Of a DNA stretch of 64,000 bases, positions 1 to 11,349 are shown piece after piece. Below the pieces are notes generated by a model, which worked only from the letters and a program-made list of their open reading frames with translations, did not search any database and had not been told where the DNA came from. Source of the DNA: Rosa chinensis (Eukaryota; Streptophyta; Magnoliopsida; Rosales; Rosaceae); contig NC_037092.1 of the NCBI RefSeq assembly GCF_002994745.2, positions 19,989,001 to 20,053,000 of the forward strand. The letters run 5' to 3'. Every line of letters begins with the position of its first letter. Position 1 is the first letter of the stretch. The translations under genes and the position numbers were made by a program.

Positions 1-270
1 TCTTTGGTCAACTCTATCATCTTTTACCAAGGTCAAATTCCATTTTAACTCAGCTAAAATGAAAATTACTGTTTTAACCTCTTACTTTGACAAGAAATCA
101 TATATGATAATTTATTTTTATCAATTTAGCCTGTCACCTAGAACATTTCAAATTTTGATTTTGTAGATTAATTATACAAGATTTCAATTTGGGAGAAAAG
201 AAAAGTCTCCAAGAAATCTCAATTGTTTAACTCTCCTTGAATGGAAGTTATTGGAACTTATTGTACTTTG

Positions 271-432
271 TGTTAACGTGAGTCATAGCTTAACGTTAAG
301 AATAGAATATATTGTAATTATTTCGTAGTTAATACTTATCTATTGTACTCTTGTAATCTTCTTTATATACCTCCACTGTGAGATGAATAGAACATCTGAC
401 AATTCATTCTCTCAATCTCCTTATATTTGACT
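271..432 (+). repeat. 5' LTR of copia-1
   Basis: This 162-bp LTR begins TGTTAACG and ends TTTGACT, directly before the primer-binding site. It contains a TATA-like tttatata near 363. It matches the LTR at 5531-5692 with four substitutions. The terminal CT instead of the usual CA is shared by both copies. Confidence 0.95.
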
Positions 433-445
433 TGGTATCAGAGCA
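433..445 (+). other. Primer-binding site of copia-1
   Basis: TGGTATCAGAGCA is complementary to the 3' end of initiator methionine tRNA. It abuts the 5' LTR, as expected for minus-strand priming in plant copia elements. Confidence 0.9.
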
Positions 446-1151
446 AAGATTCGAAAGGACTTTGTCTCGTCAGTTCTCTTTTTAATTCGAGACATTTATA
501 CATAACTAAACCCCTTTGTTTGGGTTTTGTTTTGCCTTTTTTTTCCGGTCTACATCAAATACTGGTCTTCGTCTCCTTAGAGACTGACCTGGTGCTGTTT
601 CCCGATCAATCCAAACCAGGTCCGCTTCGTCCACCCGGCCACACCGGCGCTACCCCAAGCCTGGTCCTGTCGTCCAGATCGCCGGCTCCCTCTATTCAGA
701 CCGCCTCCCTCTGTTCAGATCGCGGGCTCCGTCTCCCTTCCAGATCGGCTTCATCCCCGTCCAGATCGGCTTCATCTTCAATTCAAGATCGCTGGCGCTC
801 ATCTTCGATCGGCTTCGTCTTCAGGGACCGCCGTCACTCTTCTCAGTCCAATTCGTCGCAGCCCAGTCCAGTTGCAGTCCACCCAACATCGTTCTTCAGC
901 CATCGTCGTCCAGATTGTCGGCGTTCTCCGTCGCTCTATCAGACCGGGTCTGCACCTCAGTGAGTCAACTCGTCAACTCGCCCCAACTCGATTAGTGAGT
1001 CAACTCATCTCGACTCGGTCAACTTGGTAAATTCTAACAGGTTCCAAAAAAACAAAAAAAATCTGTTACTATTATTTTTTGGAGCCTTCTGTTTGTCTTA
1101 TTTCCGCTGCCTACACTTTGAGATTTGTCTGCATTGTTGTTGCTTATTTCA
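446..1151 (+). other. Untranslated leader of copia-1
   Basis: About 700 bp lie between the primer-binding site and the gag start. The stretch 600-960 is C/G-rich and carries short repeats of the type ccagatcggcttc. An open frame at 427-963 is Ser/Pro/Arg-rich, overlaps the primer-binding site and resembles no gag protein, so I treat this stretch as leader. Confidence 0.6.
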
Positions 1152-4100
1152 ATGGGAGAAATGAAAGAAGATCAGAGTTCCAATTCTAAGACCAGTGAGG
1201 TCCAGAAGGTTGAAGTTTCTGTAAAAAGCTTAGAAGGTGAATCTTTTGGGGGTACCAAACTTACCGGTACCAATTTCCGAACATGGAAGAAGATTATGTC
1301 TGTTTATCTCCGTGGGGTACACAAGATGGGGCATGTGACTGGAACAATCAAGGCTCCTAGTGAAGATGATGTGGAAGCCTATGCTAAGTGGGAAGACGAT
1401 GATGGGTTTGTAATGTCAATTCTATTTAGAGCCATGACTGAGGATGTGCTACAGATGGTGGAGGAGTGTGAAACCGCTGAGGCAATATGGAAGACACTGG
1501 GAGATCTCTATACAAATGAGTCTGATTTTATACAGGTTCATGAACTGATGTGCAAAGCTGCAGGAATGCAACAGCATGGGCAACCAGTGTCAGTGTTTTT
1601 TACCAAGCTGAAGAATGTGTGGGCTGAAATTGATCAGAAGCATCCTTGCAAGATTAAGAATCAGGAGGATATTGCATGGTACCAGAAAGAGAAGGAACTT
1701 GAGCGGGTTCATGCATTCTTGAGAGGACTTGATGCAAAACATAATAGTGCCAAGGGAGAGTTGCTTAGAATGCCAGACCCTCCTAACTTGACCACAGATT
1801 TTACATATATTCGTAAGGATGAATTTCAGCAGTACAGTCTCAAACATGCACAAGTTGAAGTTTCTAGCCTAGCCATTCAAGCACCAACACCTTTACTCCA
1901 GCAGCAGCCTTCGGTCCCACTTCATCAACAAGGACCTCTACCAGCTTTTGCCCACCGCCCTCATCCTCAGTGTTCTTATTGCAAATATATTGGCCATGTT
2001 AGAGAGACTTGTTGGAAACTGCACCCGCATCTTAAACCTAAAAAGCAAGGTTATCGTCCTAAGGCGAGAGCAGCTGCTGTTCAATTGGTTCAAGAACCAG
2101 ATTTTTATGGAGTGGCTGGACAAGATCATCATATGGCAGGAGGGGCTATTCCTACAGCCTCTATAGCTGGTCGTGGTAAGATTGGTATGGCTTTAAAGGT
2201 TTCTAACTTTGTTGGTTCTGATACATGGATTATTGATTCTGGTGCCTCTGACCATATGACTTATGATAAATCGTATTTTACTGAATTGTCTTCCCCACCA
2301 GTGTCCTATGTCACCAATGCCAATGGTGAGGCTTTTCCTGTGTTAGGGTCAGGGTCAGTGCGTATTACTCCCACTTTAGAACTTCATAATGTGTTATATG
2401 TGCCTGACTTGTCTCATCACTTGATATCTGTTTCACAGTTGAATACTGAGTCTAAATGCTCCATAACCTTTTATCCTATGTATGTGATTTTTCAAGATCT
2501 TCTCACCAGGGAGTTAATTGGTCGGGGGTATCTGAGGGGCAGGTTGTTCCATCTGGATCAGACATACGCAGGGGAGAAACCAGGAGCACAGTCCCGCGCC
2601 GCTTTGACTTCGAATTCTGATAAGCTAAGTGAAATTTGGTTGTGGCATCGCCGTTTAGGGCATCCATCTTTTAGTCTTATGAGAAAAACCATGCCTACCC
2701 TGTTTATTGGTGTGGATGAGTCTGTTTTACATTGTGAAACATGTGTCTTGGCCAAGAGTCATCGTGCTACTTATTCTCCTAGTGTTTCTAATAAAAGTGT
2801 TATTCCTTTTGAGTTGATTCATTCTGATGTTTGGGGACCTTCTAGAGAACCCACTGTGTTTGGTATGAGATATTTTGTGTTGTTTATTGATGATTGTACG
2901 AGATTGTCATGGGTTGCTCTTCTTAAAACCAAAGATGAAGTCTTTCCAGCTTTTCAAATTTTTCGTACTCTTGTTCAAACACAATACCATAGCACCATTA
3001 AAGTTCTTCATTCTGACAATGGGGGAGAATATGTTAATCATGTTTTCCAAGAGTTTTTCAAAACCCATGGGATTGTTCACCAAACCACATGTCCACAAAC
3101 ACCAGAATAAAATGGAGTGTCTGAAAGGAAAAACCGTCATTTACTTGATATGGCTCGTGCCCTTCTCTTTAGTGCTCATATGCCTAAGTATCTTTGGGGT
3201 GATGCCATTCATGCTTCCTCTCATCTTATCAATCGTCTTCCATCTAGTGTCCTTCAGGGACGAATTCCATTTGAGGTTCTTGCATCTCATGTTTCCTTAC
3301 CTTCCTTTCATAATCTTCCAGCTCGTGTCTTTGGTTGTGTTGTTTTTGTCCATATTCCTAAAAACCAGCGGTCTAAATTGGATGCCCGAGCACTGAAGTG
3401 TGTGTTTGTGGGCTATGGTTGTTATCAGAAAGGGTACAAGTGTTATCATCCACCCACCAGAAAGTACTATGTCACTATGGATGTTACTTTCTTTGAGGAC
3501 ATGAGTTATTTTTCCTCCTCAGCTACAGCTCTTCAGGGGGAGACTTCATATTTTGAAGAGCTATATCATGGAGAGGGGGAGGAATCAGAAAGTAGAGAAG
3601 TTGCACAGGCAGGAGGCATTTTGCCGGATCCAGTTGAGAGCATCATCTCCTCACCTCCAGAAGCAGAGGCTCCAGACGTCCAGACACCAGTTTCAAGCAT
3701 TGAAACTGCAGTTGAAGACACAACTGCCCCTCCTGCCATCACTTCTACCCCTGACCCACAACTTCCTGGTATTGAAGATCACCCATTTGAGGTATGTCAA
3801 CCCACTGGTACTAGCAATAGTGAGTCTAATGTTGAGCAATATGTGTTACCAAATAGGACCACTCGAGGTCAATCAGCCAAAAGATATGAACCTACTCTTA
3901 CTGCCAAATCAAAATACCCAGTAGCCAATTATATGTCCACTAGGAGGTTGTCTAAGTCATATGAATCATTTGTGAATCAAATATCTGTTGTATCAGTACC
4001 TAACAGAGTGCAGGATGCATTGGGGGATCCAAAGTGGAGGAAGAGATGGAGGCGTTGCAGAAGAACAATACTTGGCAACTTGTGCCTCCACCACACGGCA

Positions 4101-5523
4101 AGAAGGCTATAGGTTGTCGTTGGGTGTTTACTGTGAAACATAATCCAGATGGATCAGTGAATCGGTATAAAGCACGCCTTGTAGCAAAAGGGTTTACTCA
4201 GACGTATGGTATAGACTACGATGAAACGTTTGCTCCTGTTGCCAAGATGAACACTATTCGGGTTCTGCTCTCGTTTGCTGCTAGTTTAAACTGGCCACTC
4301 CGACAGTTTGATGTCAAGAATGCATTTCTTCATGGAGAGTTAGCCGAGGAAGTGTACATGAGCCTTCCACCTGGGTATGTAGTTGCTTCTCCTGGTGATT
4401 TGTATGCAAATTGAGAAAGTCTCTGTATAGTCTCAAACAGTCGCCTCGTGCTTGGTTTGGGAGATTTTCACAGTTCATGCGAAAGGTTGGTTACAAACAG
4501 AGCAACTCAGATCATACCTTATTCCTCAAGCATCAACAAGGGAAGGTAACAGCTCTAATTATTTATGTGGATGATATGGTAATCACCGACAATGATACTA
4601 TTGAGATGGATAGGCTGCATAGACAGCTAGCCTCTGAGTTTGAGATGAAGGACTTGGGTGAATTTAAGTACTTCTTAGGAATTGAGGTAGCCAGGGGGAG
4701 AGAAGGGATCTATCTATGCCAGAGGAAGTACGTTCTTGACTTGCTAACAGAGACAGGTTTGTTGGATTGCAGACCTATTGATACTCCTATTGAGCAGAAT
4801 CATTGTTTAGCTGAGTATCCTGATTAGGTACCTACTGATCGTGCTCGCTATCAGAGGTTAGTTGGGCGCTTGATTTATTTGGCTCATACTAGACCAGATG
4901 TTGTATATGCAGTGAGTGTGGTGAGTCAGTTCATGCATAACCCGAGTGAGAGTCACATGGATGCTGTTATGCGAATTTTGAAGTACCTGAAGTCAGCTCC
5001 AGGAAGGGGAGTATTGTTTTCTAAACACAACAACATCCTTGAGGTTTGTGGCTTTACAGATGCAGATTGGGCTGGAAATATTACAGATAGGAGGTCAACA
5101 TCAGGTTACTTTACCTTTGTGGGAGGTAATTTGGTTACGTGGAAGAGTAAGAAACAGAAAGTTGTGGCACGATCTAGTGCTGAGGCCGAGTACAGAGGTA
5201 TGGCTCACGGAGTGTGTGAATTGTTGTGGCTGAGAAATCTGTTACGTGATCTGGGTTTCAAACTCAAAGGTACTATGCAGTTGTATTGTGACAACAAGGC
5301 AGCCATTGACATATCACAGAATCCAGTACAACATGATCGTACTAAACATGTCGAGGTTGATCGTCACTTTATAAAGGAGAAGCTAGATGCCAAAATTATT
5401 AGCTTTCCTTTTGTTCCAACCGAAGAGCAACTTGCAGATATGCTTACCAAAGGAGTTTCCAGAGAGGCGTTTTATGACTCACTAAGCAAGTTGGGCATGG
5501 TTGATGTGTATGTGCCAACTTGA
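1152..5523 (+). pseudogene. Copia-1 gag-pol polyprotein, four lesions
   Basis: The first ATG in the gag frame is 1152; the frame is open slightly further upstream without an ATG. Domains in order: a UBN2/copia-type gag; a zinc knuckle C-x2-C-x4-H-x4-C at about 1971-2010; protease with DSGAS at 2235-2249; the HHCC pre-integrase region at about 2640-2745; an integrase core with aspartates near 2825 and 3018; reverse transcriptase with YVDD at 4564-4575; RNase H with DNKAAI near 5290. Lesions: TAA at 3108-3110 before the integrase catalytic Glu; a frameshift near 4035 at the start of reverse transcriptase; a frameshift near 4408; TAG at 4825-4827. The end at 5523 lies just before the purine tract. 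No functional polyprotein can be made. Confidence 0.93.
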
Positions 5524-5530
5524 GGGGGAG

Positions 5531-5692
5531 TGTTATCGTGAGTCATAGCTTAACGTTAGGAATAGAATATATTGTAATTATTTCGTAGTTAATACTTACC
5601 TATTGTACTCTTGTAATCTTCTTTATATACCTCCACTGTGAGATGAATAGAACATCAGACAATTCATTCTCTCAATCTCCTTATATTTGACT
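5531..5692 (+). repeat. 3' LTR of copia-1
   Basis: This 162-bp LTR directly follows the purine tract gagggggag and is followed by the target duplication ctttg. It differs from the 5' LTR at four positions. Confidence 0.95.
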
Positions 5693-5726
5693 CTTTGGTC
5701 ATTATGATTAACACATATATGTTTAA

Positions 5727-5965
5727 GGACAAAGTTCAGTTTACTTCCTTGAACTTTAGGGTTAAAATTAGTTTGGTCCCTCTTCATGAGAATTAATCTC
5801 GTTGGTCCCTATACTCTCAAATGACATCACTCGAGTCTAAAATTTGAATTTGGCTTAAAACATGACGTCATGTGCTGAATTAGAGCTGACATAGGGGTCC
5901 ACTTTTCTGACTTTAAACCCCACAAGGAGGGCAATAAAGACATTTCTAATTTTTCTCTCTCTTTT
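5727..5965 (+). repeat. Left terminal inverted repeat of MULE-1
   Basis: The inverted counterpart lies at 18370-18608. The two arms align over nearly their full length with scattered substitutions and small indels. The inner side of each arm runs into pyrimidine-rich sequence. Confidence 0.88.
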
Positions 5966-5980
5966 TTTTCTCCAATCTCT

Positions 5981-5984
<4 letters not shown>

Positions 5985-6061
<77 letters not shown>
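5985..6061. repeat. (TC)n microsatellite
   Basis: About 38 uninterrupted TC units lie in the interior of MULE-1, just downstream (on the minus strand) of the QSOX-like fragment. A shorter (GA)n tract occurs at the corresponding inner side of the right arm, near 18316-18334. Confidence 0.97.
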
Positions 6062-6064
<3 letters not shown>

Positions 6065-6081
6065 GCGGCCATGGAAGCAAA

Positions 6082-6270
6082 TCAAGCTTCCAAGCGACCT
6101 CTGGGCATCCGCACTGCATTGAAATTGGTGATGTTCAAATCGACGGCGTAGTCGAGGAGATCGGAGGCGGTGCCGGTGTTGATGGCGCTGAGGATCGACC
6201 GTGATCCCGGTGACGAGATTGTGACGGGGAGCAGGCTCAGAATCACAAGGATGCAGAGTGTAGAAGACAT
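6082..6270 (-). pseudogene. Captured N-terminal fragment of a sulfhydryl oxidase (QSOX-like)
   Basis: The minus strand encodes 62 residues from an ATG. It begins with a hydrophobic signal-peptide-like segment (CILVILSLLPVTI), then RSILSAI and then DYAVDLNITNFNAV. This matches the N-terminal layout of plant quiescin-sulfhydryl oxidases, in which a secretory signal leads into the thioredoxin domain through a motif like HAVELNATNFDSV. The WCPAC redox motif that should follow is absent and the frame ends soon after the match. It lies inside MULE-1, so it is a transduplicated gene piece and not a gene. The family call is from memory of the motif. Confidence 0.6.
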
Positions 6271-6889
6271 GAAATTAGATTTTGAGGTAATTGAAAAAAA
6301 AAAAAAAGGTGGGGGCTTGCTTGAGTTTTTGTTAGTTCAATTTGTAAAAGGGTTTGTTTTGGTTGCACTGAAAAAGTGAATGATGGTTGTTTTAATAAGG
6401 CAAAATAGCCAAATTACACCCTGACTTTTCCTATGGTTGTCGATTTACACCCTATCGTTATTTTTTAGACTTTCCATCCAATTTTCCATTAGAGAAATTT
6501 TATTCACACATACCAAATTACTTAATCCACACCCCCATTTTTTGAAACTTTTTTTAATATGTTTTTACCCTTTTTGATAAAGATGAAGAAAAATAAAACT
6601 ACAAAAAAGCAAAAAAAAAAAATAAAGAAAATAAAAATTTTGACCTAAAACTGGAGATGACCAGGACGACCAAAATCCTACATTCAATAACAACACAACT
6701 AATTTATCCATGCACTCAAAAAACTTGTCATACTCTATTCAAATTCAAATTTGAATATTAAGCTTTTGAGTTTCTCTACATATTTAGGACTCCAAGTGAT
6801 CTACGGTCTGCAAGCGTCCTAGTGATTTCAACTTTCTCATGGTACATTGATTAATTGAAAATCTTGGTGGTTAATTGAATGGGAAATTA

Positions 6890-6890
<1 letters not shown>

Positions 6891-6922
<32 letters not shown>
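6891..6922. repeat. (TA)n microsatellite
   Basis: A run of about 13 TA units lies in the non-coding body of MULE-2. Confidence 0.9.
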
Positions 6923-6928
<6 letters not shown>

Positions 6929-7349
6929 AAAAATCTTCTCTCACTTTGTCTCCATTGATTGTTTGTTGAGTTTCATTTGCTTGCCAATTTCCTTCGATTT
7001 GGTTTCACTTGGAGGATGGTGGTATGGGTCATAGAAGTGAGACCGTGAGAAATAGGGTGCAAGATTGAGGAGCAGCATGCTTGGGTTTGATTTGGCAGAA
7101 GGAAGAAGATGATGGATTTAAGGAGTGTGTATTAAGTAAAATAAAGAGGGCATAAGAGGAAGTTTGGAGAAAAAATTTGGACAAAAAAAGTTTAAGAGGT
7201 GTGTATTAAGTATATAGAGGTGTGTGTATAAAATTTCTCTTTCCGTTAACTTAGGCCTCATCATTTGGCCCTTGGGCCCAAAGCCCGCCCAGCCCGGCCT
7301 TGCATTAGGGCGGCCGGCCCGACCCTTTCTCACACTAGGCCAAAAAAGC

Positions 7350-7740
7350 TAACAGACAACGGACCAAAATCGTTGTGTGATTTGGACGATCTCCGTTGTG
7401 TATCGGAGCGTTGTGTGATGAAAAATCACACAACGGTGCTGCACCGTTGTATGACATAAAAACAGTCAACATATTTTTGTTATAAGTGTCGTGCCTTCCC
7501 TCGACAGATGCTAGAAAGAGCTGCTGCGCAACCATGCTATGCGTGGCAAGTGCATGCTTCAGACAACAAAACTTGTTTTCAAACTGTTGTTGGTTAAGCT
7601 CGTCAGACAACATGCCTTTGAATTTTACTGTTGTGTAATCGCTCCTCCCACTTCAGTTTTTAGACTATGACTGTTGTATGATTTAATTTCACACAACTAA
7701 ATTTTGGTGTGTTATAAGAAGTCTGTTGTGTGAATTGTTG
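7350..7740. repeat. Left subterminal repeat region of the CACTA element
   Basis: Many short direct and inverted copies of a motif close to acaacgg/ccgttgt and gttgtgtg are spaced every few tens of bases. They mirror the array at 12750-13350. Confidence 0.85.
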
Positions 7741-8517
7741 CTTGATTATTATGTAATAATCTGAATTTTGCATAATTAATACTCCATTGTTATCTAAATA
7801 ATAGTATCGATCCATATTAGAAAGAAATCTGAATGCAATTCATCAATTCAAGTACTCCAATCCATACATTAAAGCATCAAATGTACCATAAACATAGTAT
7901 TTCTCAATCATTCATACATTAAAACACAAGAACAACATTGAGAACAATATCACTAAAGGCTGAACAGCTACTCTTCCTTGAACCTCTTCTTCACTTCATC
8001 CAAGCTTTCAATATCTCATATAAATGACTTTATCTCTCTGTTTTCAAATACCCAGCAAATCAATAATCTCAACTACAATAGTATTCCAATCAATCTTTGG
8101 AAACATTTGCGCTCCCCAGAAACAAAAAGTTCTTTTAATTTCTTGCACACCGTAAACATCTAACTTTAGAGTCAAACAAAATAGCAGAATTGAACTACCT
8201 TCAAGTACAATGAATCATTAACTAATGAGTAAAATTTTATATATATGTACGCTTAATTATAGATATAGAAATACATGGAGCTATTCAATAAACCAAGATC
8301 AGTAATTGAAAAGCAAACACCAACTAAGATGAAGATCACTTACACGTAACGTAGACTAAGCAAACTCCACCCAAATGCCCACCAATCTTTCAGCTTAAGA
8401 CAAATATATCAATTCCATTAGTAATCAGTGTTAACTCCCAGATTTGATTACCAAACTGCCCAAAATGGGATTCTTTTGAAACCCTTAAAATGATAGGAAT
8501 CCTCTTAAGACACTTAC

Positions 8518-8682
8518 TTCTGCCACTCAAACCCAGATGGGCATGGGTTGAACAAATAGGGAGCAAAAAGCCAAGAGAGTGCCATGAACCAACTGGTCAT
8601 TGTAAGAAGAATGTATGATAGAGCACTGCCATCATCATATCCATAAGCAAGGTACACTATGAACAAAAGAACTACTTCCAAC
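8518..8682 (-). pseudogene. Captured callose synthase exon (glucan synthase-like), in CACTA
   Basis: A 165-bp exon is bounded by gtttgcag (acceptor) and gtaagt (donor). It translates to a hydrophobic stretch containing VVLLFIVYLAYGY, SYILLTMTSWFMALSWLFAP and FEWQK. This is the characteristic membrane region near the C-terminus of plant callose synthases, where the family reads WLFAPYLFNPSGFEWQK; here two residues (Cys-Pro) are inserted before SGFEWQK. The upstream exon piece is at 9054-9150. It is isolated inside the CACTA element, so it is a fragment with no function of its own. Confidence 0.85.
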
Positions 8683-9053
8683 CTGCAAACCAGAAGGAAA
8701 ATAAATGATCAGTACACATACAAATCAATTTTCTTTTATAGGAAGCACATATTTCTTTGCTAACAAAGAAAAATATGGATTATACCTTTTTTTTAATGCA
8801 TTATCTCTTGATATATCACTAAACTGCACATGATAATTGACCATGTCTATGTTGTGAAACAACATTGCTGGGAGATTATACTTGAATAAATTAACTTGCA
8901 AGTAAAAAATTAGAAATATCCCAACATATCTGCCAAATTTTATTACTTCCCAACCTTCCCAGATGCTATAGCAATATAGAATTTCATAATTCACCATTAT
9001 ATAGTGCAACTTGTCAAAAAGAGAAGAGAGAAGAGAAAGAACAGGAATCACAC

Positions 9054-9150
9054 CCTTGGATAAAATGACTGCAGAAGTAAAGCCTGTAATTCTCTGTAAA
9101 CTTAGTATGCCGGACTACAAATCCCTTGCCAATTGCTTGATACTTGATAG
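9054..9150 (-). pseudogene. Captured callose synthase exon, upstream piece, in CACTA
   Basis: The minus strand encodes KYQAIGKGFVVRHTKF followed by TENYRLY and SHFIQG. This corresponds to the callose synthase segment read in the family as KYRATGRGFVVRH.KFAENYRLYSRSHFVKG. The exon ends at a gtgtga donor. Its phase is compatible with the exon at 8518-8682 across the intervening intron. The upstream limit of similarity is approximate. Confidence 0.82.
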
Positions 9151-9956
9151 TATTAAAAAAAATAAGCACAAGCCCAATTGACGAAAATCCCAAACTGAAA
9201 ATAAAACCACTCAAGAGCAATCAAATCAAAACTACTTGCCCTCTATGTGTTTCCTCAGATACTACATCTAAAAAGACATGACTATACCCTCAGATTCAGC
9301 TAATTCAGCTACTTTGCTCAACTAATAGAATAACTTATTTTCATTCCTTGTGACTCCTAATGGGTTTCCACCATAAAAATGTGCAAAAGGAACAAACTTG
9401 ATCCTTGGATTCAGCTACTTTGATCTTCATATACACAAACAAATCAACTTATTTGCATTCCTAGTGAATCCTAATGGGTTTTCTCCACAAATCTATGCAC
9501 AAATTCATAACACAAAAGTAAAAAGGTAAAAGATCTGGGAAAAAAATTACCTTATGAGGTGACTTGGGGACCTTTCTGGGAGGCTTGGGATGGGTACAGC
9601 TCACATGAGGCCTACCATACTATGGATCCCAAAGTCAGAGAAAAATAAAAACAAGGCAGATGTGATGCAAAGCTAAAAATCTTCCACTGGTAAGACCAAA
9701 CTGACCCATTTGAAGCTAGAATGCCTTGGTCGAATAGTGGCTAGCGGTTCTTAGATAGATAAAAGGAAATCCCCAAGCTCAAAAATGTACGCAGGCTAAT
9801 TTCTTTTACCATCTCTATATCTGTAATGAGTACTTGCTGTATGCTTACTATAAAGTAACAAAACAAGAGTTATCGAGAACTTCTTTTCATATTGTCACTA
9901 CTTACTGTAAAAAGACAAGTAGGATAACCAAAAGAAAGGTAAAGGTAGTAAACCAC

Positions 9957-10072
9957 AGAAGTCCATCTTGTACTAATGGGCATTCCAGCCAAATTTACAA
10001 CACCAATTGAACCTCGAATGCTATCTTTCCACTCTGGCTCCTCTGCAATTACGATTCCTGGAAAGTTCCCGA
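9957..10072 (-). pseudogene. Captured SulA/GIANT CHLOROPLAST 1-like (SDR39U1) exon, in CACTA
   Basis: The minus strand encodes FPGIVIAEEPEWKDSI, RGSIGVVNLAGMPIS and TRWTS. This matches the short-chain dehydrogenase-like SDR39U1 family, whose plant chloroplast member is AtSulA/GC1 (plastid division): the family reads GIVIAEEP.WKDCIQGST.VVNLAGLPISTRW. Splice-like sequences flank it (tttgtag acceptor, gtggtt donor). The preceding exon is at 10944-11011. The family name comes from motif recognition only. Confidence 0.75.
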
Positions 10073-10943
10073 CTACAAATAGCAAGAAAACATTCACGTA
10101 TGTAACCAAATTATCTAAAAAGAAGGTACAGACAAGACTAGATTCATATTACCAGAAAAATAAAAGCAGTGACATTTAACAAAGAAACCAAGAGTTTTCT
10201 GGAAGTTAAATTTGGTGTTAATTTTAATTTGTGTACTTATATAATAGTGTGGTAGATTAGCAACATTCCAATTCCAATAGAAAATTGTTTGTGTTACTTG
10301 CCTATGATCCTTCCAAACCTAAAGCCTTAAGCTATTAGTAAGCAACTCTAGAATGCATTTCAAGCGCAATTCAACTCTATGCACTGACACTAACATGTAC
10401 ACCCACAAAACTGAACCCAATGAGGACATATATGAGAGCAACAGAAATTACCAGAACTAGTAACTTAAGGAACAACCAAGCTCTATACTAACAATAATGA
10501 GAAACAGAACCAAAGATGTCATGTCAAGCATGAAACAATAACACATACTGTTTGGAAGGGAAACATATTAGTAGTAGGCTCAATGACTATTGAGTACTAG
10601 AAGGAAAACATAATCTTAACTTCTCTAAGTTGCCATAGCCTTTGGTCAGTGATCCTAAAATTCAAAAACCATCATATATGATGCAAATTAATCAGAAATC
10701 TTCAACTTAATTAAGTAGTATTTACCACACTATATGAGGGTTGGACTAGAACATTTAGAACATTTATAACCGTTTGTAACAAATTTTGAGGAAAAAGAAA
10801 AGGTATTCTTCCATTGCTTTTTGTGGTTTCTTGGGAGGGGTAAGACCAATTTTGCATCCCTCCAAACTATTAACCTATCTCTAATGAGTAGTTACTCCAA
10901 GAGTTTGTAAAATTGGATTTAATTAACTATAAGTAGGCAATAC

Positions 10944-11011
10944 CTTCTTACCCGGAACAATTAACTCAGCCTTTGATCTAGACCGTGTCAAGACATGCAC
11001 ACTATGATTAT
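10944..11011 (-). pseudogene. Captured SulA/GC1-like exon, upstream piece, in CACTA
   Basis: A 68-bp exon lies between an aatgcag acceptor and a gtattg donor. It encodes NHSVHVLTRSRSKAELIVPGKK without its first codon. The same gene family reads HSVTVLTRS.SKAELIFPGKK just before the segment found at 9957-10072. Order, strand and intron boundaries all fit one captured genomic segment. Confidence 0.75.
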
Positions 11012-11312
11012 CTGCATTCCAATTTTGGAATAGAAGAAAGTTCGATTTTAGTGCAACAACCATAGACATGTAGTATAAGTATCAGTTTCATAGACAATAG
11101 GTGTTAGGAATGACCTGCATGAAGCCTTTAACCTGGCAACGTCATGTTTTGCATCTCAGACCAAGCTGCAAACCACACCAAGTAGTCTTATTAACCACAT
11201 TCATTCTTTATATGTATATATTAACCAAACCAATCTGCTTATCATCAGAAACTATACTTCAAAGTTAGAAATAAAAAGAGCCAGCAGAACATTAACAAAT
11301 TTAGCACTTGTG

Positions 11313-11315
<3 letters not shown>

Positions 11316-11346
<31 letters not shown>
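11316..11346. repeat. (TA)n microsatellite
   Basis: About 15 TA units lie in the interior of the CACTA element. Confidence 0.92.
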
Positions 11347-11348
<2 letters not shown>

Positions 11349-11349
11349 C

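Larger units (their letters stand above)
271..5692 (+). mobile_element. Full-length Ty1/copia retrotransposon (copia-1), coding region broken
   Basis: The element is bounded by two 162-bp LTRs and a perfect 5-bp target duplication, ctttg, at 266-270 and 5693-5697. A primer-binding site matching initiator-Met tRNA (TGGTATCAGAGCA, 433-445) directly follows the 5' LTR. A purine tract (gagggggag) directly precedes the 3' LTR. The domain order gag, protease, integrase, reverse transcriptase, RNase H is that of Ty1/copia. The LTRs differ at four positions by eye, so the insertion is fairly young. The short LTRs and compact body resemble the Ale/Retrofit group, but I have not shown this. Two nonsense changes and two frameshifts make it non-autonomous. 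Confidence 0.96.

Noticed and set aside
427..963. Open frame of 178 codons in the copia-1 leader
   Set aside because: It overlaps the primer-binding site and its translation is Ser/Pro/Arg-rich low complexity with no family resemblance. It precedes the true gag start.
5827..6085. Minus-strand frames rich in alternating Arg-Glu
   Set aside because: They are translations of the (TC)n microsatellite.
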